From Rheinheimera sp. (GTDB lineage Bacteria > Pseudomonadota > Gammaproteobacteria > Enterobacterales > Alteromonadaceae): 34,649 nt of DNA. Both the position numbers and the translations under genes were made by a program. This document shows positions 16,704 to 23,430 of this stretch, in pieces; position 1 is the first letter of the stretch; every line of letters starts with the position of its first letter. The stretch is from contig DMYW01000061.1 of the NCBI GenBank assembly GCA_003482455.1, forward strand, positions 608 to 35,256. The letters run 5' to 3'. Under the pieces are notes generated by a model that was given only the letters and a program-made list of their open reading frames with translations, was not told the origin of the DNA and did not search any database.

Positions 16704-17420
16704 TTACACACTACAACCGTGTTTTAGTTCCACCACCTGTTGTGCAAACATCTTGATATCTTCTGGGTCATGACTGATCAGAATACAGGGGATTTGCCAA
16801 TCCGTTAGACAGTCCAATAGATCACGACGTAACTGCTGGCGCAGTGCTGCATCCAACGCCGAGAATGGCTCGTCCAGCAACAATGCACGTGGCTGGCGCC
16901 ACAAGGCTCTTGCCAGTGCTACACGTTGTTGCTGGCCCCCAGAGAGCTGGTGTGGATATGCATGAGCAACATTCGTTATTTCAAATCTAGCCATCAGTTC
17001 TGCCAGCCTCCTGCGAGCAAGGTCGGTCCTTTGCTGCTCAACCGGTGCTTTAGAAAAAAAGTACCTCGAAAGTCCCAATGTCGGTGCCCGCGAGCTTGGG
17101 GTAGGTGCTGCGAACATGACATTTTGCGCCGCGGTGAGATGTGGGAACAACGCGTACTGTTGAAACACATAACCAAGCTGACGCTGGTGTGGAGGCAGAT
17201 TTATAGCAAGTTGACGATCAAACAAGCACTGTTCTGCCAGTTGGATCCGGCCATGCTCTGGTGTCAATAAACCTGCGATCATCTTTAATGTTAAACTTTT
17301 GCCAGCACCGGAGTTGCCGACAATAGCCAGTCGTTGCACATCAGACTGAATGGCTACGTCCAGTGTAAAATCACTGCCGTGCTGATTGGCTAAACGCTTT
17401 TTGACCGTAATATCAAACAT
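16704..17420 (-). CDS. modC: Molybdate ABC transporter ATP-binding protein ModC, short form
   Basis: ModC hydrolyses ATP to drive molybdate import. Seen in order: Walker A GNSGAGKSLT (about 36-45), Q-loop VFQQYALFPHLT, signature LSGGQQQRVALARAL, Walker B LLLDEPFSALD and the switch His in ISHDPEDI. At 238 aa it lacks the C-terminal TOBE/MOP molybdate-binding domain that brings E. coli ModC to 352 aa, so feedback inhibition by bound oxyanion through that domain is not expected. About 20 extra residues (APTPSSRAPTLGLSRYFFSK) sit between the Q-loop and signature. It overlaps the end of modB by 8 bases and closes the moa-mod operon; the strong neighbour context sets the substrate as molybdate, with tungstate possible. 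Confidence 0.88.
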   Translation of the reverse strand: MFDITVKKRLANQHGSDFTLDVAIQSDVQRLAIVGNSGAGKSLTLKMIAGLLTPEHGRIQLAEQCLFDRQLAINLPPHQRQLGYVFQQYALFPHLTAAQNVMFAAPTPSSRAPTLGLSRYFFSKAPVEQQRTDLARRRLAELMARFEITNVAHAYPHQLSGGQQQRVALARALWRQPRALLLDEPFSALDAALRQQLRRDLLDCLTDWQIPCILISHDPEDIKMFAQQVVELKHGCSV

Positions 17421-18084
17421 GAGGTGCCTGCCAACGTGGTTGACTCACTCGTTTGGCTAGATAGAGTAGAACCACACATACCAGAGATGTCAGCAACGCC
17501 AATTGATTTGCCGCTTTTTGGTCACCCGCTTGCACAGCCTCGTAAATCGCGATCGACAGTGTTTGCGTTTTTCCTTCGATACTACCGGCCAGCATTAACG
17601 TAGCACCAAATTCACCCATCGCTCGGGCAAAGGCCAGCATCAAGCCAGCTAAAATACCCGGCCAGGCGAGCGGTAGATGCACTCGCCAAAACGTCGCCCC
17701 TTTGGATAAACCAAGCGTCAGCGATGCCTCGATCAGGGTGCGGTCGATCGTTTCAAACGCGGCGCGCGCAGGTTTTAGCACCAAAGGAAACGTCACGACG
17801 GTGGTGGCAAGAATGGCACCTTCAAGGCTAAACACGAGACGCACTCCCAACACGTGTTCCAACCATTGGCCAAATGTGCTTTGGCGACCTAGTAGCACCA
17901 ACAAATAATATCCAACTACGGTCGGTGGCAGCACCATAGGGAGCGTTAAGACAGATTCAACCAGCGCTTTTCCTGCAAACCGGCGGGTGGCCAAAAGGTA
18001 TCCCAAACCGCCTGCCAACAGCAGATTAAATAGAGTCGACAGGGTGGCCACTTGCAAACTAAGACTAAGTGCGCTTGTTAACAT
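17413..18084 (-). CDS. modB: Molybdate ABC transporter permease ModB
   Basis: A 223-aa inner-membrane permease with five or six predicted membrane helices. It carries the cytoplasmic coupling (EAA) loop that contacts ModC, seen in LGLSKGATFWRVHLPLAWPG, and the ModB-type segment RAMGEFGATLMLAGSIEGKT. Length is like E. coli ModB (229). It follows modA after 66 bases and overlaps modC by 8 bases. The N-terminal MLTSALSLSLQVATLSTLFN is a typical start for this family. Confidence 0.93.
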   Translation of the reverse strand: MLTSALSLSLQVATLSTLFNLLLAGGLGYLLATRRFAGKALVESVLTLPMVLPPTVVGYYLLVLLGRQSTFGQWLEHVLGVRLVFSLEGAILATTVVTFPLVLKPARAAFETIDRTLIEASLTLGLSKGATFWRVHLPLAWPGILAGLMLAFARAMGEFGATLMLAGSIEGKTQTLSIAIYEAVQAGDQKAANQLALLTSLVCVVLLYLAKRVSQPRWQAPHV

Positions 18085-18150
18085 GGCAAAGCCTCACGTC
18101 CGTGTTAGACCTGTTCAAAGGTTTTAACAAACGACTCGATGGTGCGAGAT

Positions 18151-18894
18151 TCATGGCGGGGTGTTTCCGGTAAAGCCATGGTCAAGCAGCACTTGCTGGG
18201 CTGCAGCGCTTTGCAGGTAAGCTATAAATTGCAGAGCTTGCAGCATGTATTTACTCTGGCGGCTAGCGGCCACTGGGTATTTGATGGGTTGTGTTGTGTT
18301 GAACTTGGCTATAACGGTGACCGGTTGGCCAAAAGCGTCGGAGGCATACACAAAACCTGCGTCGACTTCTCCTCGTGCGACAAAATCTAAAACCTGCCGA
18401 ACATTCGCTGCTTTGACCATGTGAGTTGCAGTTTGCTGCCAAACCCCTAGTTGTTGCAGCGCTTGTTGCGTATACCGTCCAGCGGGCACACTTGCGGGAT
18501 TTCCTATAGCTATCTGGCTAGAAGGCTGAGCTAACCAATACGCCAGGCTTTGTGGTGAGCGCTGAGGCTGACCAATCATAACCAACTGGTTTTGAATGAA
18601 ATCCTGTCGGCTGTTTTTATCTAGCAGCCCAGCGCCTATCGCTGTATCCATGCTAAGTTGATCGGCAGTGGCGATCAGGTCAAATGGCGCACCGTGGCTT
18701 AATTGCTGCACCAACACCCCGGACGCCGCAAAATGCAATGCAACCTGACAGCCAGATAGCTGTTTAAAGTCGCCAACAATACGCTTAAATGGCAAGGTTA
18801 AACTACTCGCAGCGGCTACGGTCAATTCACAGGCGGTGGATGCTATCGGCCACTGTAGGCCCAAAATGCAACACAGAGCCAAAAAAACTCGCAT
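18151..18894 (-). CDS. modA: Periplasmic molybdate-binding protein ModA
   Basis: ModA binds molybdate in the periplasm and delivers it to ModBC. The 247-aa precursor has a signal peptide (MRVFLALCCILGLQWPIASTA) and then CELTVAAASSLTLPFK. Ligand-site segments known from E. coli ModA are recognisable: AASSL, FAASGVLVQQLSHGAPFDL, GNPASVPAGRYTQQAL and VYASDAFG. A ribosome site AGGAG lies six bases before the ATG. The gene starts 9 bases after moaE, so molybdate uptake is encoded in the same transcript as molybdopterin synthesis. The Cys right after the signal peptide is not in a clear lipobox. Confidence 0.93.
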   Translation of the reverse strand: MRVFLALCCILGLQWPIASTACELTVAAASSLTLPFKRIVGDFKQLSGCQVALHFAASGVLVQQLSHGAPFDLIATADQLSMDTAIGAGLLDKNSRQDFIQNQLVMIGQPQRSPQSLAYWLAQPSSQIAIGNPASVPAGRYTQQALQQLGVWQQTATHMVKAANVRQVLDFVARGEVDAGFVYASDAFGQPVTVIAKFNTTQPIKYPVAASRQSKYMLQALQFIAYLQSAAAQQVLLDHGFTGNTPP

Positions 18895-18903
18895 GATGGA
18901 CTC

Positions 18904-19383
18904 CTATGTAGTTTGGAACTGCCAACGTGCGGCCGCCTGAATATCACTTTGTTTGATATCCACCCACTGGGCTTGTGGGGCACCTTGCTCAAGCACGTGC
19001 ACTTTTTTCCAAATCGGTACTTGGTTTTTTAAAAAGTCCATGAGGAACTGCGCAGCGGCAAACGCATCGCTGCGATGCGGGGCTGCGGCACCGACCAGTA
19101 CAATTTGATCTTGAGGGGCCAACACCCCAACACGATGGATCACCTCAAGTGCATGAATGTCAAAACGTTCACAGGCCTCCTGTGCGATTTTTCGCATGGC
19201 TTTTTCAGTCATTTGCGGATAGTGCTCTAGCTCTAGCGCTTGCAATTGACCGTCAAACTGCTGCCTGACCAAGCCAACAAACAGCACGACAGCACCGCAC
19301 AATGGCGTTTGTTGCAACGTCTGATACACAGCTGCGACGTCAAAATCGTCGTGCTGCACCTGACAGTTGATGCGTGTGCTCAT
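18904..19383 (-). CDS. moaE: Molybdopterin synthase large (catalytic) subunit MoaE
   Basis: MoaE, with MoaD, converts cyclic pyranopterin monophosphate to molybdopterin by transferring two sulfurs. The 159-aa protein ends its active site with APHRSDAF and FLKNQVPIWKKVH; the two lysines (about residues 119 and 126) match the catalytic lysines of E. coli MoaE. Two ATG codons lie in tandem; the second (19383) gives seven-base spacing from GGAGG and is preferred over 19386. The gene begins right after the moaD stop. Confidence 0.95.
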   Translation of the reverse strand: MSTRINCQVQHDDFDVAAVYQTLQQTPLCGAVVLFVGLVRQQFDGQLQALELEHYPQMTEKAMRKIAQEACERFDIHALEVIHRVGVLAPQDQIVLVGAAAPHRSDAFAAAQFLMDFLKNQVPIWKKVHVLEQGAPQAQWVDIKQSDIQAAARWQFQTT

Positions 19384-19386
19384 CAT

Positions 19387-19647
19387 TTAGCCTCCCGTGA
19401 CTGGCGGAAAAAATGCGACTTCGTCACCGGGGGTTACCCAGTCCTGCCATCCAGCCAGTTGTTGGTTAATGGCAACCAACAGATTACGCTCAGCAAAATC
19501 GACCGCGGCCAATTCTTTGCGGTTCGCCAACATTGTTAGCAGGTCGGCCGCTTGGCAAGCTTCGCTTAGAGGCTGAACTAATTCAGCACAACCCACAGCT
19601 TCGCGCAGCGATGCAAAAAAACGAATGTGGATTTGATTAGCTTTCAC
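19387..19647 (-). CDS. moaD: Molybdopterin synthase sulfur carrier subunit MoaD
   Basis: MoaD is a ubiquitin-like carrier; MoeB adenylylates its C-terminal glycine, which is then thiocarboxylated and serves as sulfur donor in MoaE. I place the start at GTG 19647, giving 86 aa beginning KANQIHIRFFASLREAVG after Met and preceded by AGGAG at good spacing. A longer frame back to 19701 would run through the end of moaC and does not match the family. The protein ends PPVTGG with the required Gly-Gly. It overlaps the end of moaC by 11 bases. Confidence 0.94.
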   Translation of the reverse strand: MKANQIHIRFFASLREAVGCAELVQPLSEACQAADLLTMLANRKELAAVDFAERNLLVAINQQLAGWQDWVTPGDEVAFFPPVTGG

Positions 19648-20110
19648 GGTGCCAGGCTCCTGATTTCCCGCCGGTTTTTTCAAGCAGCATAATTTGACCA
19701 ATTTCTATGCGTGGATCGACCGCTTTGCCCATATCATGCAGTGTTAGCGCGGCGATACTAGCCGCCGTTAATGCTTCCATCTCAACCCCCGTAGGGCCTG
19801 TCACTTGGCAGCGCGCCAACACTCGTATTTGGTGTAACACAGGATTTTGTTCAAATTGAATTTCTACTTTGCTCAGCGCGAGTGGGTGACAAAGCGGAAT
19901 TAGATCCGCGGTTTTTTTGGCGGCCATAATCCCAGCAATGCGGGCACAAGCCAGTGCGTCACCTTTGGCCAAATTTTGCAAACTATCAAAAAGGGCTGGA
20001 GACATAGTGACCACAGCTTGTGCTAGTGCCATACGGCGCGTGGCGTCTTTATGGCCGACGTCTACCATAATGGCTTCACCAGCCTCATTTAAATGTGTCA
20101 GTGTTGACAT
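19637..20110 (-). CDS. moaC: Cyclic pyranopterin monophosphate synthase MoaC
   Basis: MoaC acts after MoaA, rearranging 3-prime,8-cyclo-GTP to cyclic pyranopterin monophosphate. The 157-aa protein shows the family core: MVDVGHKDATRR, AGIMAAKKTADLIPLCHPL with the active-site Lys pair and His, GPTGVEMEALTAAS and LHDMGKAVD. ATG 20110 is chosen over the TTG just before it; AAGGAA lies about eight bases upstream. The gene lies 13 bases after moaB and overlaps moaD. Confidence 0.97.
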   Translation of the reverse strand: MSTLTHLNEAGEAIMVDVGHKDATRRMALAQAVVTMSPALFDSLQNLAKGDALACARIAGIMAAKKTADLIPLCHPLALSKVEIQFEQNPVLHQIRVLARCQVTGPTGVEMEALTAASIAALTLHDMGKAVDPRIEIGQIMLLEKTGGKSGAWHRES

Positions 20111-20123
20111 CAAAACATTCCTT

Positions 20124-20693
20124 TTATTTGGTCAGTTCAGTGCTTGGGCACTGAAGGTGCTGCAACAAATGCACAAAATTACAGGGTAGGGTGCGAGCAT
20201 CTAATTGCGGCCAGATCAGATGTGTAGCCGCGAGATTGGCCGCGTCTGGGCTACCAGGCATGGCTATGACCAGCGTGTTATTTGCAAGCCCTGCAATGGC
20301 ATCACTTTGTATTGCGGCGCTGTACACGGCTGCATGTTCGGCGAATGGAGCTGAAACGCCGCTAAAACTTAGCTGGCGAAATAGCTCGCCAAAACCGTCG
20401 ATTTGACGGTCGAACAACACCCTAATCGCATCACTAGTACAGTTTTTCGCTTGAAACCCGGTGCCACCGTTTAGCAATACAACCTGACATGCGCTGTCGG
20501 CAATGAATGAACTCAGTAATGCTCGGATCTGATATTTATCTTCAGCAACAATGTGCTGGGCATAGAGCCGATGACCTTGGTCATGCGCTTGCTGCGCTAA
20601 CATGGCACCAGTGGTATCTGTCACGCGTGTATGACGATTGGAGACAGTGACAATTGCAATCGATAGCGCTGTAAATTCTCTAGATTTAGGCAT
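20124..20693 (-). CDS. moaB: MoaB-family molybdenum cofactor protein
   Basis: MoaB resembles MogA and binds molybdopterin or GTP-related ligands; in E. coli its exact role is unsettled. The 189-aa protein begins MPKSREFTALSIAIVTVSNR and carries the MoCF motif LLNGGTGFQAKNCTSDAI. The ATG at 20693 overlaps the mobA stop by 8 bases; the longer frame from 20711 is inside mobA and unlikely. A true MogA is encoded separately at the right edge, so the two paralogues co-exist as in E. coli. Confidence 0.92.
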   Translation of the reverse strand: MPKSREFTALSIAIVTVSNRHTRVTDTTGAMLAQQAHDQGHRLYAQHIVAEDKYQIRALLSSFIADSACQVVLLNGGTGFQAKNCTSDAIRVLFDRQIDGFGELFRQLSFSGVSAPFAEHAAVYSAAIQSDAIAGLANNTLVIAMPGSPDAANLAATHLIWPQLDARTLPCNFVHLLQHLQCPSTELTK

Positions 20694-21258
20694 GCATGAT
20701 CTCCATGTCATTTAGCACTTGCTGCCAGCTATTAGGGTCATTGGTATTACAAAGCTCGTCTGGGTAATGGCAAGGCAATGCCGGAAGTTCGGCAAAACGC
20801 CACAACGTGGCGAGCGAGCGCGGTCCATGCGGCAGTTGCAAGCGCTGAAAGATCTCCTGCTGCAGGTTTTTTGTGACATCAATGACCGCGGGCAGCGGAT
20901 GTCCGGCAAAAAAACCAACGGGTTGTGCCAAAAGTTGCGTTAGTGCCCGTTGACTCAATCGAGGCATATCGACTGCCAGTACTAAAACTCGTCGACAACG
21001 ACAAAGCGGTAACGCGGCATGAAGCCCTGCTAAAGGTCCTTGATGCTGGTGGATATCCTGCACAAAGCCCGGTTGGTTTCGGCTCACCACCACATCAACG
21101 GCACCCATCTGATACGCCAAGGCGATAGTGCGGCTTAACATGGTGTCACTGCCTAAGCGCAGCAGGGCTTTATCTTGGCCCATGCGACTTGATAACCCGC
21201 CGGCTAACACGATGGCAGAAAAGGCGCGCGGGGAATTTGGATTTTTTTGGTGTTGCAT
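20686..21258 (-). CDS. mobA: Molybdenum cofactor guanylyltransferase MobA
   Basis: MobA attaches GMP to molybdopterin, forming the MGD cofactor that NarG needs. The 190-aa protein has the nucleotide-binding motif AIVLAGGLSSRMGQDKALL near its start, GPLAGLHAAL, and an Asp in VLAVDMPRLS that is the usual metal ligand. Tandem ATG codons lie at 21261 and 21258; the second has better spacing from GGAG. It follows moaA after 36 bases and overlaps moaB. Having mobA inside the moa operon, instead of with mobB, differs from E. coli. Confidence 0.94.
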   Translation of the reverse strand: MQHQKNPNSPRAFSAIVLAGGLSSRMGQDKALLRLGSDTMLSRTIALAYQMGAVDVVVSRNQPGFVQDIHQHQGPLAGLHAALPLCRCRRVLVLAVDMPRLSQRALTQLLAQPVGFFAGHPLPAVIDVTKNLQQEIFQRLQLPHGPRSLATLWRFAELPALPCHYPDELCNTNDPNSWQQVLNDMEIMHA

Positions 21259-21294
21259 CATCACTCCGAACAAACAGCTGCTAACCTGGAAAAA

Positions 21295-22266
21295 TCAACC
21301 ACCAATCATGGCAAGTTGCTTGGTAAGACCGGTTTTTGCTTGATGTAACTGATGGCTCAGTGGTTTTGCGACTAACTGGCGCTGGACAAAGTTCGCGATC
21401 GCTTGCGGATGGTGCTGAGTTAACAGATGGCGCAAACTTTGGTGCTCATTAGCAAACAAGCACATGTACAGATCACCTGTACTAGAGACCCGTAGTCGAT
21501 TACAACTGGCACAAAAGTCTTTGCTATAGGGCATGATGAGGCCCATGGTGCCAACATAATCCGGGTGCCAAAACTCCAATGCAGGACCAGCGTCTTCACG
21601 GCGGCTGACTGGCATCCAACCTTGGCTCAGTAACGTCGCTTGGATCACCGCACCGCTTAAATGTTGTTTAGCAAAAAACGCTTTGTTGTCACCGGTTTGC
21701 ATTAGTTCGATAAAACGAAGCGCCACAGGTCTGTGTTTAATAAAAGCTAAAAACTTATCGAGCGATTGGCCGTTGTAGTGGCGCAACAGCACGGTATTGA
21801 CTTTGACCTGAGAGCAACCCAATGCAATTGCACTATCGATGCCCTCAATGATTTCCGGTAGCCGATCTTGACCAGTGACCAAATGAAAGGTGTCAGCATC
21901 CAAGCTGTCCACACTCACATTGATGGCATCTAACCCTGCGGCTAACCAATTTTTGATATCACGTTTAAGCCGATAGCCATTGGTGGTCATGGCTACTTTC
22001 TCGATACCGTCGACTGCTTTGACGCGGGAGATGATGTCGCATACATCTTTACGCAGGGTGGGTTCGCCACCCGTGAGCCGAACTTTGCGGGTACCTGCCA
22101 AAGCAAAACCTTTGACTAATTGCTCAATCTCATCGACCGAGAGTTCATTGGCTTTGTTCTGACAATCGCTGCCGTTCGGTAAACAATAGTTACAACGGAA
22201 ATTACAGGACTCTGTCAAGGACAGACGCAGATAGGTAAAACGACGCTGATATTGGTCTTGCAACAT
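21295..22266 (-). CDS. moaA: GTP 3-prime,8-cyclase MoaA
   Basis: MoaA is a radical-SAM enzyme that starts Moco synthesis from GTP. The 323-aa protein has the radical-SAM motif C-x3-C-x2-C in ESCNFRCNYC, TGGEPTLRKD for SAM binding, the second cluster site FCASCNRLRVSSTGDLYMCL that holds GTP, and a C-terminal Gly-Gly known to be needed for activity. The correct start is ATG 22266, giving MLQDQYQRRFTYLRLS. A longer frame to 22332 translates the riboswitch and is rejected. It heads the nine-gene operon and is controlled by the Moco aptamer just upstream. Confidence 0.98.
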   Translation of the reverse strand: MLQDQYQRRFTYLRLSLTESCNFRCNYCLPNGSDCQNKANELSVDEIEQLVKGFALAGTRKVRLTGGEPTLRKDVCDIISRVKAVDGIEKVAMTTNGYRLKRDIKNWLAAGLDAINVSVDSLDADTFHLVTGQDRLPEIIEGIDSAIALGCSQVKVNTVLLRHYNGQSLDKFLAFIKHRPVALRFIELMQTGDNKAFFAKQHLSGAVIQATLLSQGWMPVSRREDAGPALEFWHPDYVGTMGLIMPYSKDFCASCNRLRVSSTGDLYMCLFANEHQSLRHLLTQHHPQAIANFVQRQLVAKPLSHQLHQAKTGLTKQLAMIGG

Positions 22267-22269
22267 ACT

Positions 22270-22406
22270 TGGGACACCTTTCCAGTGGGAGGTCCATTCG
22301 TTTCCAAACGGGCCCGGTGGCTGCATTGCCACGGCCCAATTGACATGCCGCGATGCGGTTTAGCCAAAGGGGCTCGGCGTAATGTCATTAGTGTACGGTG
22401 TGTAGC
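22270..22406 (-). ncRNA. Molybdenum cofactor (Moco) riboswitch
   Basis: On the minus strand the leader contains GGCCGTGGCAATG, GCCACCGGG and CCTCCCACTGGAAAGGTGTC. These closely match the conserved blocks of the E. coli moaA Moco RNA (GGCCGUGACAAUG, GCCACCAGGG, CCUCCC...CUGGAAAGGUGU). A 5-prime strand ACACC (near 22397) can pair with GGTGT (near 22274) to close P1, and CGTTT-GG-AAACG makes a small inner hairpin. The AAAGG of the last block is also the only ribosome-site candidate for moaA, so ligand binding would hide it, giving translational repression when cofactor is plentiful. Confidence 0.95.
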
Positions 22407-22441
22407 GGGTGCTGGTTATTGCTCTGAGGTCATAGTTCAGC

Positions 22442-22457
22442 TACCTCGGAGTGGGTA
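22442..22457. promoter_or_regulatory. Possible NarL/NarP-type 7-2-7 dyad upstream of moaA
   Basis: TACCTCGGAGTGGGTA has the 16-base TACY-N8-RGTA frame, but each heptamer misses the final T. It is 36 bases upstream of the riboswitch. The same bases can form a hairpin (AGCTACC with GGTAGTT) followed by T residues on the plus strand, so a rightward terminator-like structure is an alternative reading. Confidence 0.4.
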
Positions 22458-22489
22458 GTTTTTCGATAGAGAGCAGGAATTGTAGAAAG

Positions 22490-22511
22490 AAAAAAGGGGC
22501 GAAAGCCCCTT
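22490..22511 (-). terminator. Rho-independent terminator of ytfE/dnrN
   Basis: The minus strand reads a GGGGC-TTTC-GCCCC hairpin (extendable by two A-T pairs) followed by six T residues (plus-strand A run 22490-22495). It lies 31 bases after the end of the ytfE-type gene. Confidence 0.92.
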
Positions 22512-22542
22512 GGTGGTTGTCTGCGCGGTTATCCGCAAGCGC

Positions 22543-23226
22543 TTATTGGCAAGAGCCGCAACACTGACCTTTTTGCTGCACAGGTTCTACAAACAAAATT
22601 TCGTTTTCCAACAAGATATGCTCCATCAAATCTTCTTTAAGCTCTTTAAGCCCCAAATACAATGCCGTCCAAGTGTTGCATGCTCCGTCAGGCAACAGCA
22701 TCTGATGACTGAGCTCTTCAAGTTGTGCTAAAGCGTCGCCATGCTGCACATGTTCGTGTTGCATTACATGAATTGGACCTGTTGGATAAAAACCGTTGCA
22801 TAACATTGGAAACAGGATTTGTTCTTCTTTGAGCATATGGCTTTCGAGTTCTTGCTCCATATGACTTAAATGCTCCGCAAGACCCGTTGGACATTGTGGA
22901 TGGTCGCCATGCACGTGTTCGACACGTCGAGCTAACCGGATAAGTTCAGGCAATTGTTGGCGGTGGCGTGCGTGATAACGCTGCAAAATAAAATGGGCTA
23001 GTTCGGCTGGTTTGGCTTTTCGCCAATCTGGTTTGTCACTATCACGTTGTGCCAACGTTTTAAGTTCAGCCACAATCGCCTCAACATTGAGGCCTCGTTT
23101 AGCAGCGGCCTCCGCCAAACTTTGTTGACCCCCGCAGCAGAAATCTAAACGGTGCTGGTGAAAGACGGCGGTTGCGCCTGGGATCGATGTGGCTAATTGG
23201 CCAAGGCTTTGTTGAGCTGTGTCCAT
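22543..23226 (-). CDS. ytfE: Iron-sulfur cluster repair diiron protein YtfE/DnrN (RIC)
   Basis: RIC proteins repair iron-sulfur clusters damaged by NO or oxidative stress. The 227-aa protein has the ScdA-type N-terminal domain with the DFCCGG motif (C30, C31) and a hemerythrin-like domain; likely diiron ligands are H85, H130, E134, one of H157/H159, H203 and E207. The C-terminus carries an added Cys-rich tail (KGQCCGSCQ) not present in E. coli YtfE. AGGAG lies seven bases before the ATG. It is divergent from norR, with a candidate sigma-54 element between, and ends before a strong terminator, so it is a single-gene unit likely induced by NO. Confidence 0.93.
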   Translation of the reverse strand: MDTAQQSLGQLATSIPGATAVFHQHRLDFCCGGQQSLAEAAAKRGLNVEAIVAELKTLAQRDSDKPDWRKAKPAELAHFILQRYHARHRQQLPELIRLARRVEHVHGDHPQCPTGLAEHLSHMEQELESHMLKEEQILFPMLCNGFYPTGPIHVMQHEHVQHGDALAQLEELSHQMLLPDGACNTWTALYLGLKELKEDLMEHILLENEILFVEPVQQKGQCCGSCQ

Positions 23227-23316
23227 AGGTTTCTCCTAGTGCTTGAAATAGGTCGGTCGACCAAAACAGAGCCATGCTGTCATACACAGTCATCGCTCTG
23301 AGACTCTCCTGACTAT

Positions 23317-23332
23317 TCCAAGAAGCAGGCCA
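23317..23332 (-). promoter_or_regulatory. Candidate sigma-54 promoter for ytfE
   Basis: The minus strand reads TGGCCTGCTTCTTGGA, compared with TGGCACG-N4-TTGCA; the -24 GG is present but the -12 GC is GG. A GT-N7-AC sequence (NorR-type site) lies upstream at 23375-23385. NorR acts with sigma-54, so the placement is sensible, but the -12 mismatch keeps this tentative. Confidence 0.4.
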
Positions 23333-23430
23333 AAACTACCACCTTTGATTTATATAGAGTTTCTTTTAGAGATGGTACATTTAACCCCACATTTTTGCGG
23401 TCAAATGCACCCAGTAAGGTAAAAAATACC

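Noticed and set aside
22267..22332. A 22-residue N-terminal extension of MoaA
   Set aside because: These bases are the 3-prime half of the Moco riboswitch, and the family starts near the ATG at 22266.
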